A DNA stretch of 64,000 bases from VRUE01 sp036379955 (GCA_036379955.1 DASVFR010000010.1:30922-94921); one strand, 5' to 3'. Positions 15,852-26,550 are shown, numbered from the stretch's first letter. The notes: generated by a model not told the origin, from the sequence alone. Numbers and translations are program-made.

Positions 15852-16574
15852 ATGACTCCTACGCGCCACGATCTGGATATAGCAATAGCCGCATACTGGG
15901 CCACGAAGGAGGAACAACGCATTGCGGCAGAAGCAGTCCGGTCAACGGCCGAGGGGAGCGCCAAGGCGGTCCGCGGTGGCGGTCACTTCAACCCCATCGC
16001 AAATTTGCTTGCCAGGTTCTTTACCGATGCCGGCTATCCAACCGACTCGATCGCCGCTAGTGGAAAACGGATCGTCCTGCCTGCTTATTTCCGCCCGAAT
16101 AAGGCTTGGGACCTGGTCATAGTTCACAAGGGCGTCCTTGTCGCAGCCATTGAGCTCAAGGCACTCGGCGGACCTTCCTATGGCAACAACTACAACAACC
16201 GAGTGGAGGAGGCACTGGGCAATGCAGTCGATCTTTCCCGAGCGAACAGAGCGGGCCTATTGGGTCATGAGAGGCCCTGGCTTGGGTATTTCTTCCTTAT
16301 GGATGACTCCCCAGCGGCTCGTCAGCCGCGAGAACCCCGGACCAACCCTGAATTCCTGACTGCCCCAGAGTGGCCTGTTCTCTCCTACGAGAAACGTTTT
16401 GCAATCACAGGGCGTCGTCTCGTCGATGAGCGCATCTATGATGCGGTTTGTTTCGTCTCGGCGTCCTCTGATGCGCCAAAGCCGCGTGAGCCCGAGCCCC
16501 TCTTGGACTGGCGTCACTTCTCCGCCGCGATCGAAGCTCGTCTTACATACCTATCCAAACTGGGCTTGCCCTAA
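15852..16574 (+). CDS. Type II restriction endonuclease, PaeR7I/XhoI family
   Basis: The 240-residue protein resembles PaeR7I (246 residues). The conserved core WDLVIVHKGVLVAAIELKA gives the PD...(E)xK-type metal site near residue 105. It is followed by GPSYGNNYNNRVEEALGNA, close to the GPSFGNNFNNR segment I recall from the family. Members cut CTCGAG. The gene starts 21 nt after the methylase and shares its lower GC. No controller protein is visible. The exact site is inferred from family resemblance. Confidence 0.82.
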   Translation: MTPTRHDLDIAIAAYWATKEEQRIAAEAVRSTAEGSAKAVRGGGHFNPIANLLARFFTDAGYPTDSIAASGKRIVLPAYFRPNKAWDLVIVHKGVLVAAIELKALGGPSYGNNYNNRVEEALGNAVDLSRANRAGLLGHERPWLGYFFLMDDSPAARQPREPRTNPEFLTAPEWPVLSYEKRFAITGRRLVDERIYDAVCFVSASSDAPKPREPEPLLDWRHFSAAIEARLTYLSKLGLP

Positions 16575-16628
16575 CGACTGGGCTTCCAGCTCCACCGGAA
16601 TCCCAACCGTCGGGGTGAGGTCATCTGC

Positions 16629-17264
16629 TCACTCCGAGCCCAGCGCCTCGTCGATGAAGGGGCCGAGCAGCTCGCCGGCCCGGACCGCAGTCGTCTCCGG
16701 TGACTCGCTTGGCGCGGTCACGTAGCTGATCGCGAGGCGGACTAGGGACTCGGCGAGCAGGGCGACCTTGGGAGCGGGCGCCTGCGGCCAGCCGGCTTCG
16801 ATCGTCGCCGTGAGCCGGGCGGTCGCCCACTGCACGACCGGCATGCCCTGGGTGGTGACGAAGGGCAGCATCCCCCCCGTGCCGTCGTCGCTGAGCAGGA
16901 TGCGGACGAGCGGGTCCTCGCCCGCCGTGACCAGAAACGTCTGCAGGGCGGCGCCAACCGCGGCCCGGGGATCGTCGCGGTGCTCGAGCACGGCGGCCTC
17001 GACCGCGTCGAGGAAGCGCTCGCCCTCGTGGATGACGAAGGCCTGACCGAACTCGTCGCGGCTGCCGAACTCCTTGTAGAGAGTCTGGCGGCTGACGCCG
17101 GCGGCGCCGGCGATGTCGGACATCGTGATCTCCGACCAGGCGCGGCTCTGCAGCTGGTCGCGCGCGGCGCCGAACAGCGTCTCGCGCAGGAGCGCTTTCG
17201 CCGCCTCCGGATATGGCGTGCGCGCGACGGTCACCGCCGGGATCGTGTCAGCGGCGGCGGTCAC
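16629..17264 (-). CDS. TetR-family regulator of the alkane operon
   Basis: This 211-residue protein has a TetR helix-turn-helix near residues 45-75 (MSDIAGAAGVSRQTLYKEFGSRDEF) and a larger C-terminal ligand domain. Its GTG start overlaps the stop of the rubredoxin gene by 4 bp. The alkB-rubredoxin-TetR arrangement is known from alkane-degrading actinobacteria, where the regulator (AlkU or AlkX type) represses the operon. The palindrome at 18728-18754 is its likely operator. Confidence 0.85.
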   Translation of the reverse strand: MTAAADTIPAVTVARTPYPEAAKALLRETLFGAARDQLQSRAWSEITMSDIAGAAGVSRQTLYKEFGSRDEFGQAFVIHEGERFLDAVEAAVLEHRDDPRAAVGAALQTFLVTAGEDPLVRILLSDDGTGGMLPFVTTQGMPVVQWATARLTATIEAGWPQAPAPKVALLAESLVRLAISYVTAPSESPETTAVRAGELLGPFIDEALGSE

Positions 17265-17440
17265 TCCACCCCGTCTCCCTCGTCGGGCTCGAAGTCGACC
17301 TTGTCGCGCACGCCGCAGTCGGGACAGGCCCAGTCGTCGGGGACCTCGCTCCAGGGCGTGCCGGCCGGGAAGCCCTCGCGCGGGTGTCCCTGCGCCTCGT
17401 CGTAGAGGTAGCCACAGCCAGGGCAGCGCCAGCGGCTCAC
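17261..17440 (-). CDS. rubA: Rubredoxin
   Basis: This 59-residue protein is a complete rubredoxin. CPGCGYLYD and CPDCGVRDKVDF supply the two CxxCG iron ligands, with the family's Trp/Pro-rich centre (TPWSEVPDDWACP). It passes electrons to the membrane hydroxylase AlkB. The GTG at 17440 has a strong Shine-Dalgarno, GGAAGGAGGGG, whose first part is the right arm of hairpin copy B. Its stop overlaps the TetR gene. Confidence 0.93.
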   Translation of the reverse strand: MSRWRCPGCGYLYDEAQGHPREGFPAGTPWSEVPDDWACPDCGVRDKVDFEPDEGDGVE

Positions 17441-17451
17441 AGGGTCCCCTC

Positions 17452-17500
17452 CTTCCGGTGCGCTTTATGTGGGTATGGACCGTAAAAGGCGCACCGGAAG
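17452..17500 (-). repeat. Junction hairpin element, copy B
   Basis: CTTCCGGTGCGC and GCGCACCGGAAG close the outer stem; the inner part is imperfectly paired. It starts one base after the alkB stop codon and its last bases form the Shine-Dalgarno of the rubredoxin gene. Confidence 0.9.
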
Positions 17501-17501
17501 C

Positions 17502-18689
17502 TCATTCCGCACCTCCGTAGCGGGCGAGGATGCGCTTGCGGGCACGGGGCTGGACGTTGGCGCGGGTGACGTCGCCACCGTAGTGCTCGATCAGGCGCGG
17601 GTCCATCACCCGCCGCCAGAGCGGCGGGATCCAGGCGAGCACAATCATCCCGGCGTAGCCGGTGGGCAGCTGCGGCGCCTCGTCGACGTGGCGCAGCGCC
17701 TGGTAGCGCCGCGTCGGGTTGGCGTGGTGGTCGGAGTGGCGCTGCAGGTGGTAGAGGAGGACGTTGGAGGCGACGTTGTTGCTGTTCCAGCTGTGCTCGG
17801 GAAGGCAGCGCTCGTAGCGACCGTCCTCTTTGCGCTGGCGCAGCAAGCCGTAATGCTCGAGGTAGTTGACGACCTCGAGCAGGGTGAAGCCGAGGGCCTG
17901 GATCAGGAGGTAGGGCAGGACGACGAGGCCAAAGACGGCGACCAGCGCCACGAACAGCGCGATCGTCATCGCCCAGGCGTTGAGGATGTCGTTGCGCAGG
18001 CTCCAGTGCGACTTGCCCATGCGGTCGAGACGGGCGCACTCGATCCCCCAGGCGGAGCGCAGGCTGCCGAGGACCGTACGCGGCAGGAAGGCCCAGAAGC
18101 TCTCCCCCAGCCGCGAGCTGGCGGGGTCCTCGGGGGTGGCGACGCGGACGTGGTGGCCGCGGTTGTGCTCGATGAAGAAGTGTCCGTAGCCGGTCTGGGC
18201 GAGGGCGACGCGGCTCAGCCACTTCTCCATGCTGTCGCGCTTGTGGCCGAGCTCGTGGGCGGTGTTGATCGCGATCCCGCCGACGACCCCCATGGTCAGC
18301 GCCAGCCCGATGCTCTCCAGGATCGAGAGGTCACCGCTCGACCAGAGGTAACAGGCGAAGACGAGGCCCGCGTACTGGACCGGGATGAAGAGATAGGTGC
18401 ACCAGCGGTAGTAGCGGTCCTGCTCGAGCCACTTGAGCACGCTGTCGGGCGGGTTGGTGGCGTCCATGCCGATCGCGACGTCGAGGATCGGGAAGGCGAC
18501 GAAGACGAGGAGCGGCCCGAAGAACCAGAAGAAGTCGAACCCGGTCAGCTCGACGCTGGCCCAGGCGATGAAAGGGGCAAAGGGAACGACCAGGCCGAGC
18601 AGCCAGGCGTAGCGCTTGCCGTCGCGCCAGGTGGCGGGGTTGAGCTCGATCGCCGGCCCGTGGTCGTGACTATGGGTGGCTGCCTCCAT
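17502..18689 (-). CDS. alkB: Alkane 1-monooxygenase AlkB
   Basis: This 395-residue integral membrane di-iron hydroxylase has the histidine boxes HELGHK (about residue 147), HNRGHH (about 177) and LQRHSDHH (about 318), plus the NYLEHYG signature near residue 277. Six hydrophobic helices surround them. It hydroxylates the terminal carbon of medium-chain alkanes, taking electrons from rubredoxin, encoded next. The ATG has GGAGGAGAG just upstream. A reductase gene (alkT) is not in the window. A hairpin element separates it from rubA. Confidence 0.93.
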   Translation of the reverse strand: MEAATHSHDHGPAIELNPATWRDGKRYAWLLGLVVPFAPFIAWASVELTGFDFFWFFGPLLVFVAFPILDVAIGMDATNPPDSVLKWLEQDRYYRWCTYLFIPVQYAGLVFACYLWSSGDLSILESIGLALTMGVVGGIAINTAHELGHKRDSMEKWLSRVALAQTGYGHFFIEHNRGHHVRVATPEDPASSRLGESFWAFLPRTVLGSLRSAWGIECARLDRMGKSHWSLRNDILNAWAMTIALFVALVAVFGLVVLPYLLIQALGFTLLEVVNYLEHYGLLRQRKEDGRYERCLPEHSWNSNNVASNVLLYHLQRHSDHHANPTRRYQALRHVDEAPQLPTGYAGMIVLAWIPPLWRRVMDPRLIEHYGGDVTRANVQPRARKRILARYGGAE

Positions 18690-18727
18690 CTCTCCTCCTG
18701 GTCAAATTCTCGGACATCGTCCGCTTA

Positions 18728-18754
18728 ATTGACAAAGTAGCGTATTTTGTCAAT
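18728..18754. promoter_or_regulatory. Palindromic operator and promoter of the alkane operon
   Basis: ATTGACAAA and TTTGTCAAT are 9-bp arms of a 27-bp imperfect palindrome. The minus-strand arm contains TTGACA, a good -35 box, with an AATTAA 17 nt downstream. A TetR protein bound here would block transcription of alkB. Confidence 0.55.
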
Positions 18755-18795
18755 CAGCGCAACATCTCCAGGAGCGCTGTCCCCCACCCCTTCCT

Positions 18796-18840
18796 GGTGC
18801 AACGCAAAGTACGTCCATTACATGTCTTTTGCGTTGCACC
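18796..18840. repeat. Hairpin with GGTGCAACGC arms
   Basis: GGTGCAACGCAAA (18796-18808) pairs perfectly with 18828-18840. It lies between the divergent alkB and secG promoters. The arm end GGTGCAACGC is also the arm of the hairpin at 52954-53000. Confidence 0.75.
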
Positions 18841-18863
18841 CGGCGGACAGGGCGGCGGGCCGC

Positions 18864-18869
18864 TACCAT
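18864..18869 (+). promoter_or_regulatory. Candidate -10 box (TACCAT) of secG
   Basis: TACCAT ends 7 nt before the GTG at 18877 and there is no Shine-Dalgarno, which fits a leaderless mRNA. Confidence 0.45.
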
Positions 18870-18876
18870 CCGCTCC

Positions 18877-19101
18877 GTGTACACGCTCCTGGGGATATTG
18901 CAGGTGATCATCTCGGTCGTGCTGATCTTCCTGATCCTGCTGCACTCCGGGAAAGACACCGGGCTCTCCGGCGCCTTCGGGATCGGCGGCGGGGGCAGCT
19001 CGTTCGGCGGCGGCTCGATGGTCGAGCGCAACCTCGACCGGGCGACGGTCTTCTTCGCCGTCCTCTTCGTCGTCAACACCCTGGCGATACTGAAGGTCTA
19101 A
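18877..19101 (+). CDS. secG: Protein translocase subunit SecG
   Basis: This 74-residue protein has two membrane helices around residues 3-22 and 52-72. Between them is the SecG loop LHSGKDTGLSGAFGIGGGGSSFGG. SecG stimulates protein export through SecYE. In many actinobacteria secG follows tpiA; here it is 17 kb away from tpiA. The GTG start at 18877 is supported by the -10 box. An in-frame upstream start would run through the hairpin. Confidence 0.92.
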   Translation: MYTLLGILQVIISVVLIFLILLHSGKDTGLSGAFGIGGGGSSFGGGSMVERNLDRATVFFAVLFVVNTLAILKV

Positions 19102-19115
19102 ACCGGCTCCGCCGG

Positions 19116-21516
<2,401 letters not shown>

Positions 21517-21527
<11 letters not shown>

Positions 21528-21918
21528 TCGAGGTCGTGAACTTCGACGGGCACTTCGTCACCAGCGTGTCCCGTTCGCCGACGAAGACGCCGTGGGCGAG
21601 CGCGCCGGTGAGGACGATCTCGCGGCCGCCGCGGAAGGGGTCGGGGACGGTGCCGGCGTAGGCGACCGCCATGGTCTCGCCTCCCCCTTCGCGGTCCTCG
21701 ACCCGGAAGCGCAGGCCTTCGCCATCGTGGCGGATCGAGCCGGGCACGACCTTGCCGGTCATGTCGTAGGTCGTTCCGGGGGCGGAGCTGAGAATTTGCG
21801 AGGGCTCCTTCGCCTCGGTCGAGGCGCTGAAGGAGGTGTAGATCAGCGCCACCGCTAGGAAGACGGCGACGCTCAGGGCGACGACCAGCCGGATCTTGCG
21901 CTTGCGTTGCGGGTCCAC
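21517..21918 (-). CDS. ccmE: Cytochrome c maturation heme chaperone CcmE, cysteine variant
   Basis: The 133-residue protein has one N-terminal membrane anchor (residues 10-28) and an OB-fold domain. In classical CcmE, heme binds covalently to His in HxxxY. Here the C-terminal motif is KCPSKF, so Cys replaces His and Phe replaces Tyr. CxxxY variants are known in some bacteria and archaea. It hands heme to CcmF, encoded directly downstream. The GTG start has GATAAT 9 nt upstream. Confidence 0.88.
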
Positions 21919-21927
21919 GGACGGCGG

Positions 21928-21933
21928 ATTATC
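21928..21933 (-). promoter_or_regulatory. Candidate -10 box (GATAAT) of ccmE-ccmF
   Basis: On the minus strand GATAAT ends 9 nt before the GTG at 21918, without a Shine-Dalgarno. Confidence 0.4.
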
Positions 21934-21947
21934 GCAAGGTCAGTCGG

Positions 21948-22019
21948 GGGAGCGAGCGCGCGGGGGTCGGCGGACGCCCTTCGGGCTGAGTGTCCGGCGA
22001 CCCCCGCGCGCTCGCTCCC
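21948..22019. repeat. 22-bp perfect inverted repeat between ccmE and the SDR gene
   Basis: The arms at 21948-21969 and 21998-22019 are exact complements (left arm starts GGGAGCGAGCGCGCGGGGG). The 28-nt centre adds a small GCCC-TTC-GGGC hairpin. It lies between divergent genes, so it is not a simple terminator. Confidence 0.8.
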
Positions 22020-22052
22020 AACGAGCCGAAGTTGAGAGAATCGGGCACACAC

Positions 22053-22757
22053 ATGACCGACGACCCAGTGCTGCTTATAACCGGGGCTTCGAGCGGGATC
22101 GGGGCGGCGACGGCGCGGGCCGCGGCTGAGAGGTATCGGCTCGTGCTGGCGGCGCGGCGGGTGGACGAGCTTCAGGAGCTGGCGGCGGAGCTCGGTGGGG
22201 ATGAGCGGGCTCTGGCGGTGCGGTGCGATGTGACCGAGTGGAAGGAGGTTCAGGCGATGGCGGCTGCTGCGCTGGAGCGCTTTGGGCGGATCGATGCGGT
22301 CTTCGCCAACGCCGGCTTCGGCGCCACGCGCGGGTTCCTCGAGGAGTCGCCCGAGCACTGGCGCTCGATGATCCTCACCAACGTCTATGGGGTGGCGCTG
22401 ACGATCCGGGCCACCCTCCCCTACCTGCTCGAGCGCGGCGACGGTCACTTCCTCGTCACCAGCTCGGTCGCCGGGCGGCGCGCCTTGCCCGGCTCGCTCT
22501 ACTCGGCGACCAAGTGGGCGGCGACGGCGATCGGCGAGGCGCTGCGGGCCGAGCTGCGCCAGATGCACGACAACCACGCGATCCGCGTGACGCTGATCGA
22601 GCCCGGGATGACCGACACGCCGTTCTTCGACAACCGCCCCGGCGAGTGGGCTCTGCAGGACGACGACGTCGCCAAGGCCGTGATCTACGCCCTCGAGCAG
22701 CGCGCCGGCGTCGACGTCAACGAGATCCTGATCCGGCCGACGAGTCAGCCGACCTGA
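22053..22757 (+). CDS. Short-chain dehydrogenase/reductase
   Basis: This 234-residue classical SDR has the cofactor motif TGASSGIG near residue 10 and NAG (FANAGFG) near residue 85. The catalytic Ser (TSSVAGRRA) is near residue 138 and YSATKWA near residue 150 supplies Tyr and Lys. The Asp or Arg at the end of strand two suggests NADP(H). The substrate is not predictable. The ATG at 22053 matches the family start; upstream in-frame codons run through the inverted repeat. Confidence 0.9.
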   Translation: MTDDPVLLITGASSGIGAATARAAAERYRLVLAARRVDELQELAAELGGDERALAVRCDVTEWKEVQAMAAAALERFGRIDAVFANAGFGATRGFLEESPEHWRSMILTNVYGVALTIRATLPYLLERGDGHFLVTSSVAGRRALPGSLYSATKWAATAIGEALRAELRQMHDNHAIRVTLIEPGMTDTPFFDNRPGEWALQDDDVAKAVIYALEQRAGVDVNEILIRPTSQPT

Positions 22758-25679
22758 TCAGCGGCGGCGGTGCCGCTTACAAGGTGCGCGCAGCTTCGGT
22801 CGTATGTTGGCCTTCTTGCCGTTCTGGCCGCGGAAGCGGGCGATCACCCGGAACGCCTTGCGCTTCGCCTTGCCACCGTGCTCAGCCTTCTGCTTGCCGC
22901 AAAGGTTGGTCGTGTTGACCAGCAGGCCGTGCTTGCCGCCGCGCACGACGAGCGTGAACTTCGAGACCGGTACGTCCGGAACGACGTCGTAGGTGTTGCG
23001 CAGGCGGCCCTTGGCGCTGTCGATGCGGCCGTCGAGTTCGACGTCGACCTGGCCGTGCAGGGCGGCAACCATGTCGGGTAGTTCGTGTTCGGAGGAGCGC
23101 AGGTAGACCGGGCCCTTCAGCGGCCCGTCGAGCAGCGGGGTCTCGGCGACCGCGTAGCCGTAGATCGAGTCGTGCGGACAGTCGTGCGCCGCGAACTGCA
23201 CCCGCGTGCAGACGTTTTCGAGGCTGGCCTGTTCGAGGATCACCGCTTTCGGCAGGGTGACCGCGGCGCGGGCGATGTTGGCGTCGCCGTCGCGGGCGAC
23301 GAGGACGGCGCGCAGCTTCGGTTTCTTGCCTCGCTTGGTCCCGCCGAAGGTGCGCATGTAGAGCTTCGGCTGGAAGCCGAGCGCATCGCAGCCTTCGAGC
23401 TGGAATGGAGTTGAGACGGGCAGCGAGCTGAAGGCAGCCGGGTCGAGTGGGTTGCCGCCTCCCCCGTGCAGAGTGCCACCGACCGCCAGCGGCGCGCAGT
23501 TCGTCCCGTTCAGCGAGAACTTCGGCCGGTCGAGCGTGACGGAGACCGAGCGGATGTCGAGCAGGGCGCCGCCGAACACGTGCGGGATCGGGTCCGAGAC
23601 GGCGTGCACCTGGGCCGTGGCCGGATCGACGAACAGCGCCACCCTCACCACGACCGTGCCGAGATCGAAAGGCCCGGCCGTGGCGGGGGTGACGACTGCC
23701 AGGGAGAGAGGGGCCCCGCGGTAGGGGCCGGCGAGGAAGGCCTTGCCATCGATGTGGAGCGGGTTCGGGCCGCTGCCGGCGGCGACGGCGGCGCTGCCGA
23801 CGTAGCTCGAGGCCGGGCAGCTCGAGTTGGCGGCCTCGGCAAGCCCGGCGCTCGCCGCGGCGGTGGCGAGCGTTTCCTCCGGGCAGTAACGGACGCCGGC
23901 CAGCTTGGCCGTCAGACCCGGGGGCAGGTCGACGTCGACGCCCTTCAGCTCCTGGTTGCCGTCGGCGCGGACGACGTCGACCGAGAAGGGGCTGAAGGCG
24001 CCCGCCTTGGCATGGGCCGTGCGAGCCCCGAAGGTCGGGGCGAAGGGCCGCGCGCCCAGGGATTTCGGACAGGGGCCGCCCCCAGGCGCGGAGGTCAAGG
24101 TAAAGCCGTTGTCCACGGGGCCTTCGTCGGGGGTTCCCGACCAGGCCGTCATCGCGTGGGCGGTCTTGTTGGGCCCGCAGATCGGCGGCGTCGTCAGCGT
24201 TCCCTTCGCGGCGTCGAGGGTGACGCGCACCGAGTCGAAGGGCAGCTGCGGCGCTTCGCGCACGCGCGCGGTCAGCTGACCGGTCTGGGGATTGGCGCTG
24301 ACGTTGGCTAGGAGCCGGATCGAGAGGCCGCGGCTCACCGACTCGGCGTCGAGGAAGACCCTGTACTCGTCGCCGGAGGCCGGGTCGCGGCTCTGCTGCG
24401 TCGCCAGATAGACGCTGCCCGTGAGCGTGCCGTCGGGCAGCGGCGGGGTGTCGATCGCCACGGTGCCGATCTTCGAGCCGGGCGGGCAGGCGACCGGGTT
24501 GCGGGTGCCGCGCCCGAACTGCGCGTCGGTGCAGGCCTGCAGGCCCGGCGCGGCCGAGGGGTTGAGGCCCATGCCGGCGGGCAGCGAGACGTCGGCCGTA
24601 CGCACGTTCGACTGGTAGATCGGTGCCGGCGGATCGAACGGCATTTTCACCTCCACCGTGCCGCCGGTCGGCGAATCGGTCCGGTCGGTGCTCGGCGCGT
24701 CGGAGGTCGAGGGTTCGAAGGGGATTTCGTCGCATCCGGTCGGCATCACCCGCAGGCCGCTTTCGAGCCGTGGCAGCGGCGATTCGACGAACTCCGAGCC
24801 GGCGAGGAAGGCGGGGGGCGGCGGGGCTGGGGCCGTCACGTCGTATTCGTCTTCGGGCGCCTCTTCCTCCTGGGAGTCGGCGTGGAGCCCCGTGTTATAG
24901 GTCTTTTCGAAGGCGGACTGGTTCGGGTCGAAGCAGGTACTGGGCGTGGTCAGGAAGGCCCCCTCTTCTTCGCTCGGCAGGCCGCCGTTGCCGATCGTGC
25001 CATCGAAGACGAGCCGGTTGCGCAGGATTTTCACGTCGAGTCCAGGGACCTCGGGCACGTGGATCGTGAAGTACTCGTGGTAGTCCCCGTCCCATTTGAC
25101 GCCCGAGTTGAGGAAGACTTCGCCCAGCCCGAGCGGCAGGGTGAAGCCGAATCGCGCCGGTTCGCCTTCGCGGGGCTCGAGGTTGTAGACGGCGATGCCG
25201 GGGACTTCGACCGGCGGCAGCGTCAGGGGCGGCACGCCGGCCACCGCTTCGACGTTGCTGTAGCCGACCTGGGTCGCGGCCGGGCAACCGGCGACCGGGA
25301 ATTTCCCGTTTTCGAGTTCGCACTTCGGCGTCGCCTCGGGGTTGACGCTCATCCCGACTGGGAGGTCGACCAGCACCGTCTTGATGTGCCCGACCGGGTT
25401 CTTGATCGCGCCCCCCGCTTCTTCGTTGTGCCGGACGATGATCTGGGTGAAGCCGACGGGGGGATGGCCGGCCGCCTGGGTGAAGAACTGGTCCGGGGTG
25501 TCGACGCTGCATTGCGGCGCGTCGGTGGTGCAGGTGCCGGCCTGCCAGCCCGAGCCCACCGTTTCGGGTAGCTCGTCTTCGATGATGTCGACGGCGGAGG
25601 CGGCCTGGGGAAAGGCGCCGAGCACGATCGCAGTGCCGAGAACCCCTACCAGCCTCAAAAGACCTGCCCCTGAACCCAT
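22758..25679 (-). CDS. Giant secreted protein of unknown function
   Basis: The 973-residue protein has a signal peptide (residues 1-29, cut after ASA) and no further membrane helix. Repeated motifs such as LPxGLxxNP, CPxxSxxG and PLxGPVYLxxS appear several times, with paired cysteines, suggesting tandem beta-sandwich units. The tail is basic (KRHRRR). I do not recognise a named domain. A gene fragment at the window end (63811) encodes a paralogous C-terminus. An AAGGAG lies 7 nt before the ATG. The divergent HTH gene at 25811 may regulate it. Confidence 0.8.
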   Translation of the reverse strand: MGSGAGLLRLVGVLGTAIVLGAFPQAASAVDIIEDELPETVGSGWQAGTCTTDAPQCSVDTPDQFFTQAAGHPPVGFTQIIVRHNEEAGGAIKNPVGHIKTVLVDLPVGMSVNPEATPKCELENGKFPVAGCPAATQVGYSNVEAVAGVPPLTLPPVEVPGIAVYNLEPREGEPARFGFTLPLGLGEVFLNSGVKWDGDYHEYFTIHVPEVPGLDVKILRNRLVFDGTIGNGGLPSEEEGAFLTTPSTCFDPNQSAFEKTYNTGLHADSQEEEAPEDEYDVTAPAPPPPAFLAGSEFVESPLPRLESGLRVMPTGCDEIPFEPSTSDAPSTDRTDSPTGGTVEVKMPFDPPAPIYQSNVRTADVSLPAGMGLNPSAAPGLQACTDAQFGRGTRNPVACPPGSKIGTVAIDTPPLPDGTLTGSVYLATQQSRDPASGDEYRVFLDAESVSRGLSIRLLANVSANPQTGQLTARVREAPQLPFDSVRVTLDAAKGTLTTPPICGPNKTAHAMTAWSGTPDEGPVDNGFTLTSAPGGGPCPKSLGARPFAPTFGARTAHAKAGAFSPFSVDVVRADGNQELKGVDVDLPPGLTAKLAGVRYCPEETLATAAASAGLAEAANSSCPASSYVGSAAVAAGSGPNPLHIDGKAFLAGPYRGAPLSLAVVTPATAGPFDLGTVVVRVALFVDPATAQVHAVSDPIPHVFGGALLDIRSVSVTLDRPKFSLNGTNCAPLAVGGTLHGGGGNPLDPAAFSSLPVSTPFQLEGCDALGFQPKLYMRTFGGTKRGKKPKLRAVLVARDGDANIARAAVTLPKAVILEQASLENVCTRVQFAAHDCPHDSIYGYAVAETPLLDGPLKGPVYLRSSEHELPDMVAALHGQVDVELDGRIDSAKGRLRNTYDVVPDVPVSKFTLVVRGGKHGLLVNTTNLCGKQKAEHGGKAKRKAFRVIARFRGQNGKKANIRPKLRAPCKRHRRR

Positions 25680-25737
25680 TCAAGTCTCCTTCCCCAAGCG
25701 ATTCGACGAGTATCTTACCCGATTTTGTTGATCTAGA

Positions 25738-25774
25738 CTACTACTTTTTGGTATCAATACCTAGAAGTTAGTAG
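25738..25774. promoter_or_regulatory. AT-rich palindromic operator candidate
   Basis: CTACTA and TAGTAG form the outer arms and GGTAT and ATACC the inner arms of an imperfect dyad in the AT-rich gap between the giant secreted protein gene and the HTH gene. It is a plausible binding site for the HTH protein. Confidence 0.4.
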
Positions 25775-25810
25775 TTCTCACCCATCAAACCCGGAATCGG
25801 AGGCCCTCAA

Positions 25811-26077
25811 ATGAACTGGCAGCTCCTCGCTCGTGCGAATACCCATCCACTGCGCGTATCAATCCTGGAGGTCCTTGCCCTGGACGGCGGCCGGACGCTC
25901 TCCCCCGTCGAACTCAGCTTCGAGCTGCAAGCCCCGCTCAGCAACGTCAACTACCACGTCACGCAGCTTCTCAAGTCCGGCCTGGTCGAGCTCGCCCGCG
26001 AACGCCCCGTACGCGGCGCGACCGAGCACTTCTATAGGCCGACGTCCGCCGGGCGAAAGGTTCAGCCACAGATTTGA
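25811..26077 (+). CDS. Winged helix (ArsR-like) transcriptional regulator
   Basis: This 88-residue protein is a compact winged helix. HPLRVSILEVL forms the first helix, APLSNVNYHVTQLLKSGLVEL the recognition helix region, and RGATEHFYRP the wing. No metal-binding cysteines are present, so it is not a classical metal sensor. It is divergent from the giant secreted protein gene and separated from it by an AT-rich gap with a dyad, which suggests local control. Confidence 0.8.
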   Translation: MNWQLLARANTHPLRVSILEVLALDGGRTLSPVELSFELQAPLSNVNYHVTQLLKSGLVELARERPVRGATEHFYRPTSAGRKVQPQI

Positions 26078-26086
26078 GAAGAGCGC

Positions 26087-26371
26087 TTAGTCGCTGCTGC
26101 CCGTGCGGTCGCGGTGTTTGCACCCCGGCCAGCAGCAGGGACGGCGCATGCCCTCTTCCAGCTCTTCTCGAGTGCGCCGGATACGGCGCTCACGGGTGGC
26201 GGGCCGCTTGGCATCCTCGACCCAGCAGATGAACTCGTTGCGAGCCAACGGCGTGATGTCCTCCCAGGCGTTCAACGCCAGGGCGTTGGCGATCAGCGCT
26301 TCGCGCAGATCGCCGGGCAGCTCATGCACCACGCCCCCAGGGATCGCCTCAGCTCTCGCGGATCCGCTCAC
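26087..26371 (-). CDS. YdeI/OmpD-associated family protein
   Basis: The 94-residue product contains VVHELPGDLREALIAN and LARNEFICWVEDAK, then a basic helix (TRERRIRRTREELEEG) and RPCCWPGCKHR. This is the YdeI/OmpD-associated (bacteriocin-protection-like) family, whose molecular role is unclear. The longest frame starts with TTG at 26413, but that base belongs to the tRNA, so I prefer the GTG at 26371. The true start remains uncertain. Confidence 0.65.
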   Translation of the reverse strand: MSGSARAEAIPGGVVHELPGDLREALIANALALNAWEDITPLARNEFICWVEDAKRPATRERRIRRTREELEEGMRRPCCWPGCKHRDRTGSSD

Positions 26372-26412
26372 TCCAGCGAGGATATCTCGGCCGGCCAGTT
26401 GGGCAGGTGACA

Positions 26413-26485
26413 AGCGGACGACGGGGGTCGAACCCGCTACCTCCAGCTTGGGAAGCTGGCGCTCTACCAGTTGAGCTACGTCCGC
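26413..26485 (-). tRNA. tRNA-Gly(CCC)
   Basis: The 73-nt cloverleaf starts GCGGACG and ends CGTCCGC plus a T discriminator base. The D arm carries GTAGCTCAACTGGTAGAGC, the anticodon stem is CCAGC/GCTGG with loop TTCCCAA (anticodon CCC), and the T arm has GGTTCGA. CCA is not encoded. It decodes GGG. Confidence 0.93.
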
Positions 26486-26535
26486 GCGGGCTTGATTCTA
26501 CGGGCGGAGCGCGGTGGCCGGAGGGCGGAGCGAAC

Positions 26536-26541
26536 TAATCT
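26536..26541 (+). promoter_or_regulatory. Candidate -10 box (TAATCT) of ccmG-ccmH
   Basis: TAATCT ends 9 nt before the GTG at 26551; no Shine-Dalgarno is seen. Confidence 0.45.
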
Positions 26542-26550
26542 TCGCCGGCC

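Noticed and set aside
17452..17500. Hairpin copies B-D as ordinary intrinsic terminators
   Set aside because: They lie inside operons, have no U-tract, and their right arm forms the next gene's Shine-Dalgarno.
26372..26413. TTG at 26413 as start of the YdeI-like gene
   Set aside because: It uses the discriminator base of the tRNA, so translation from there would need an unprocessed tRNA transcript.
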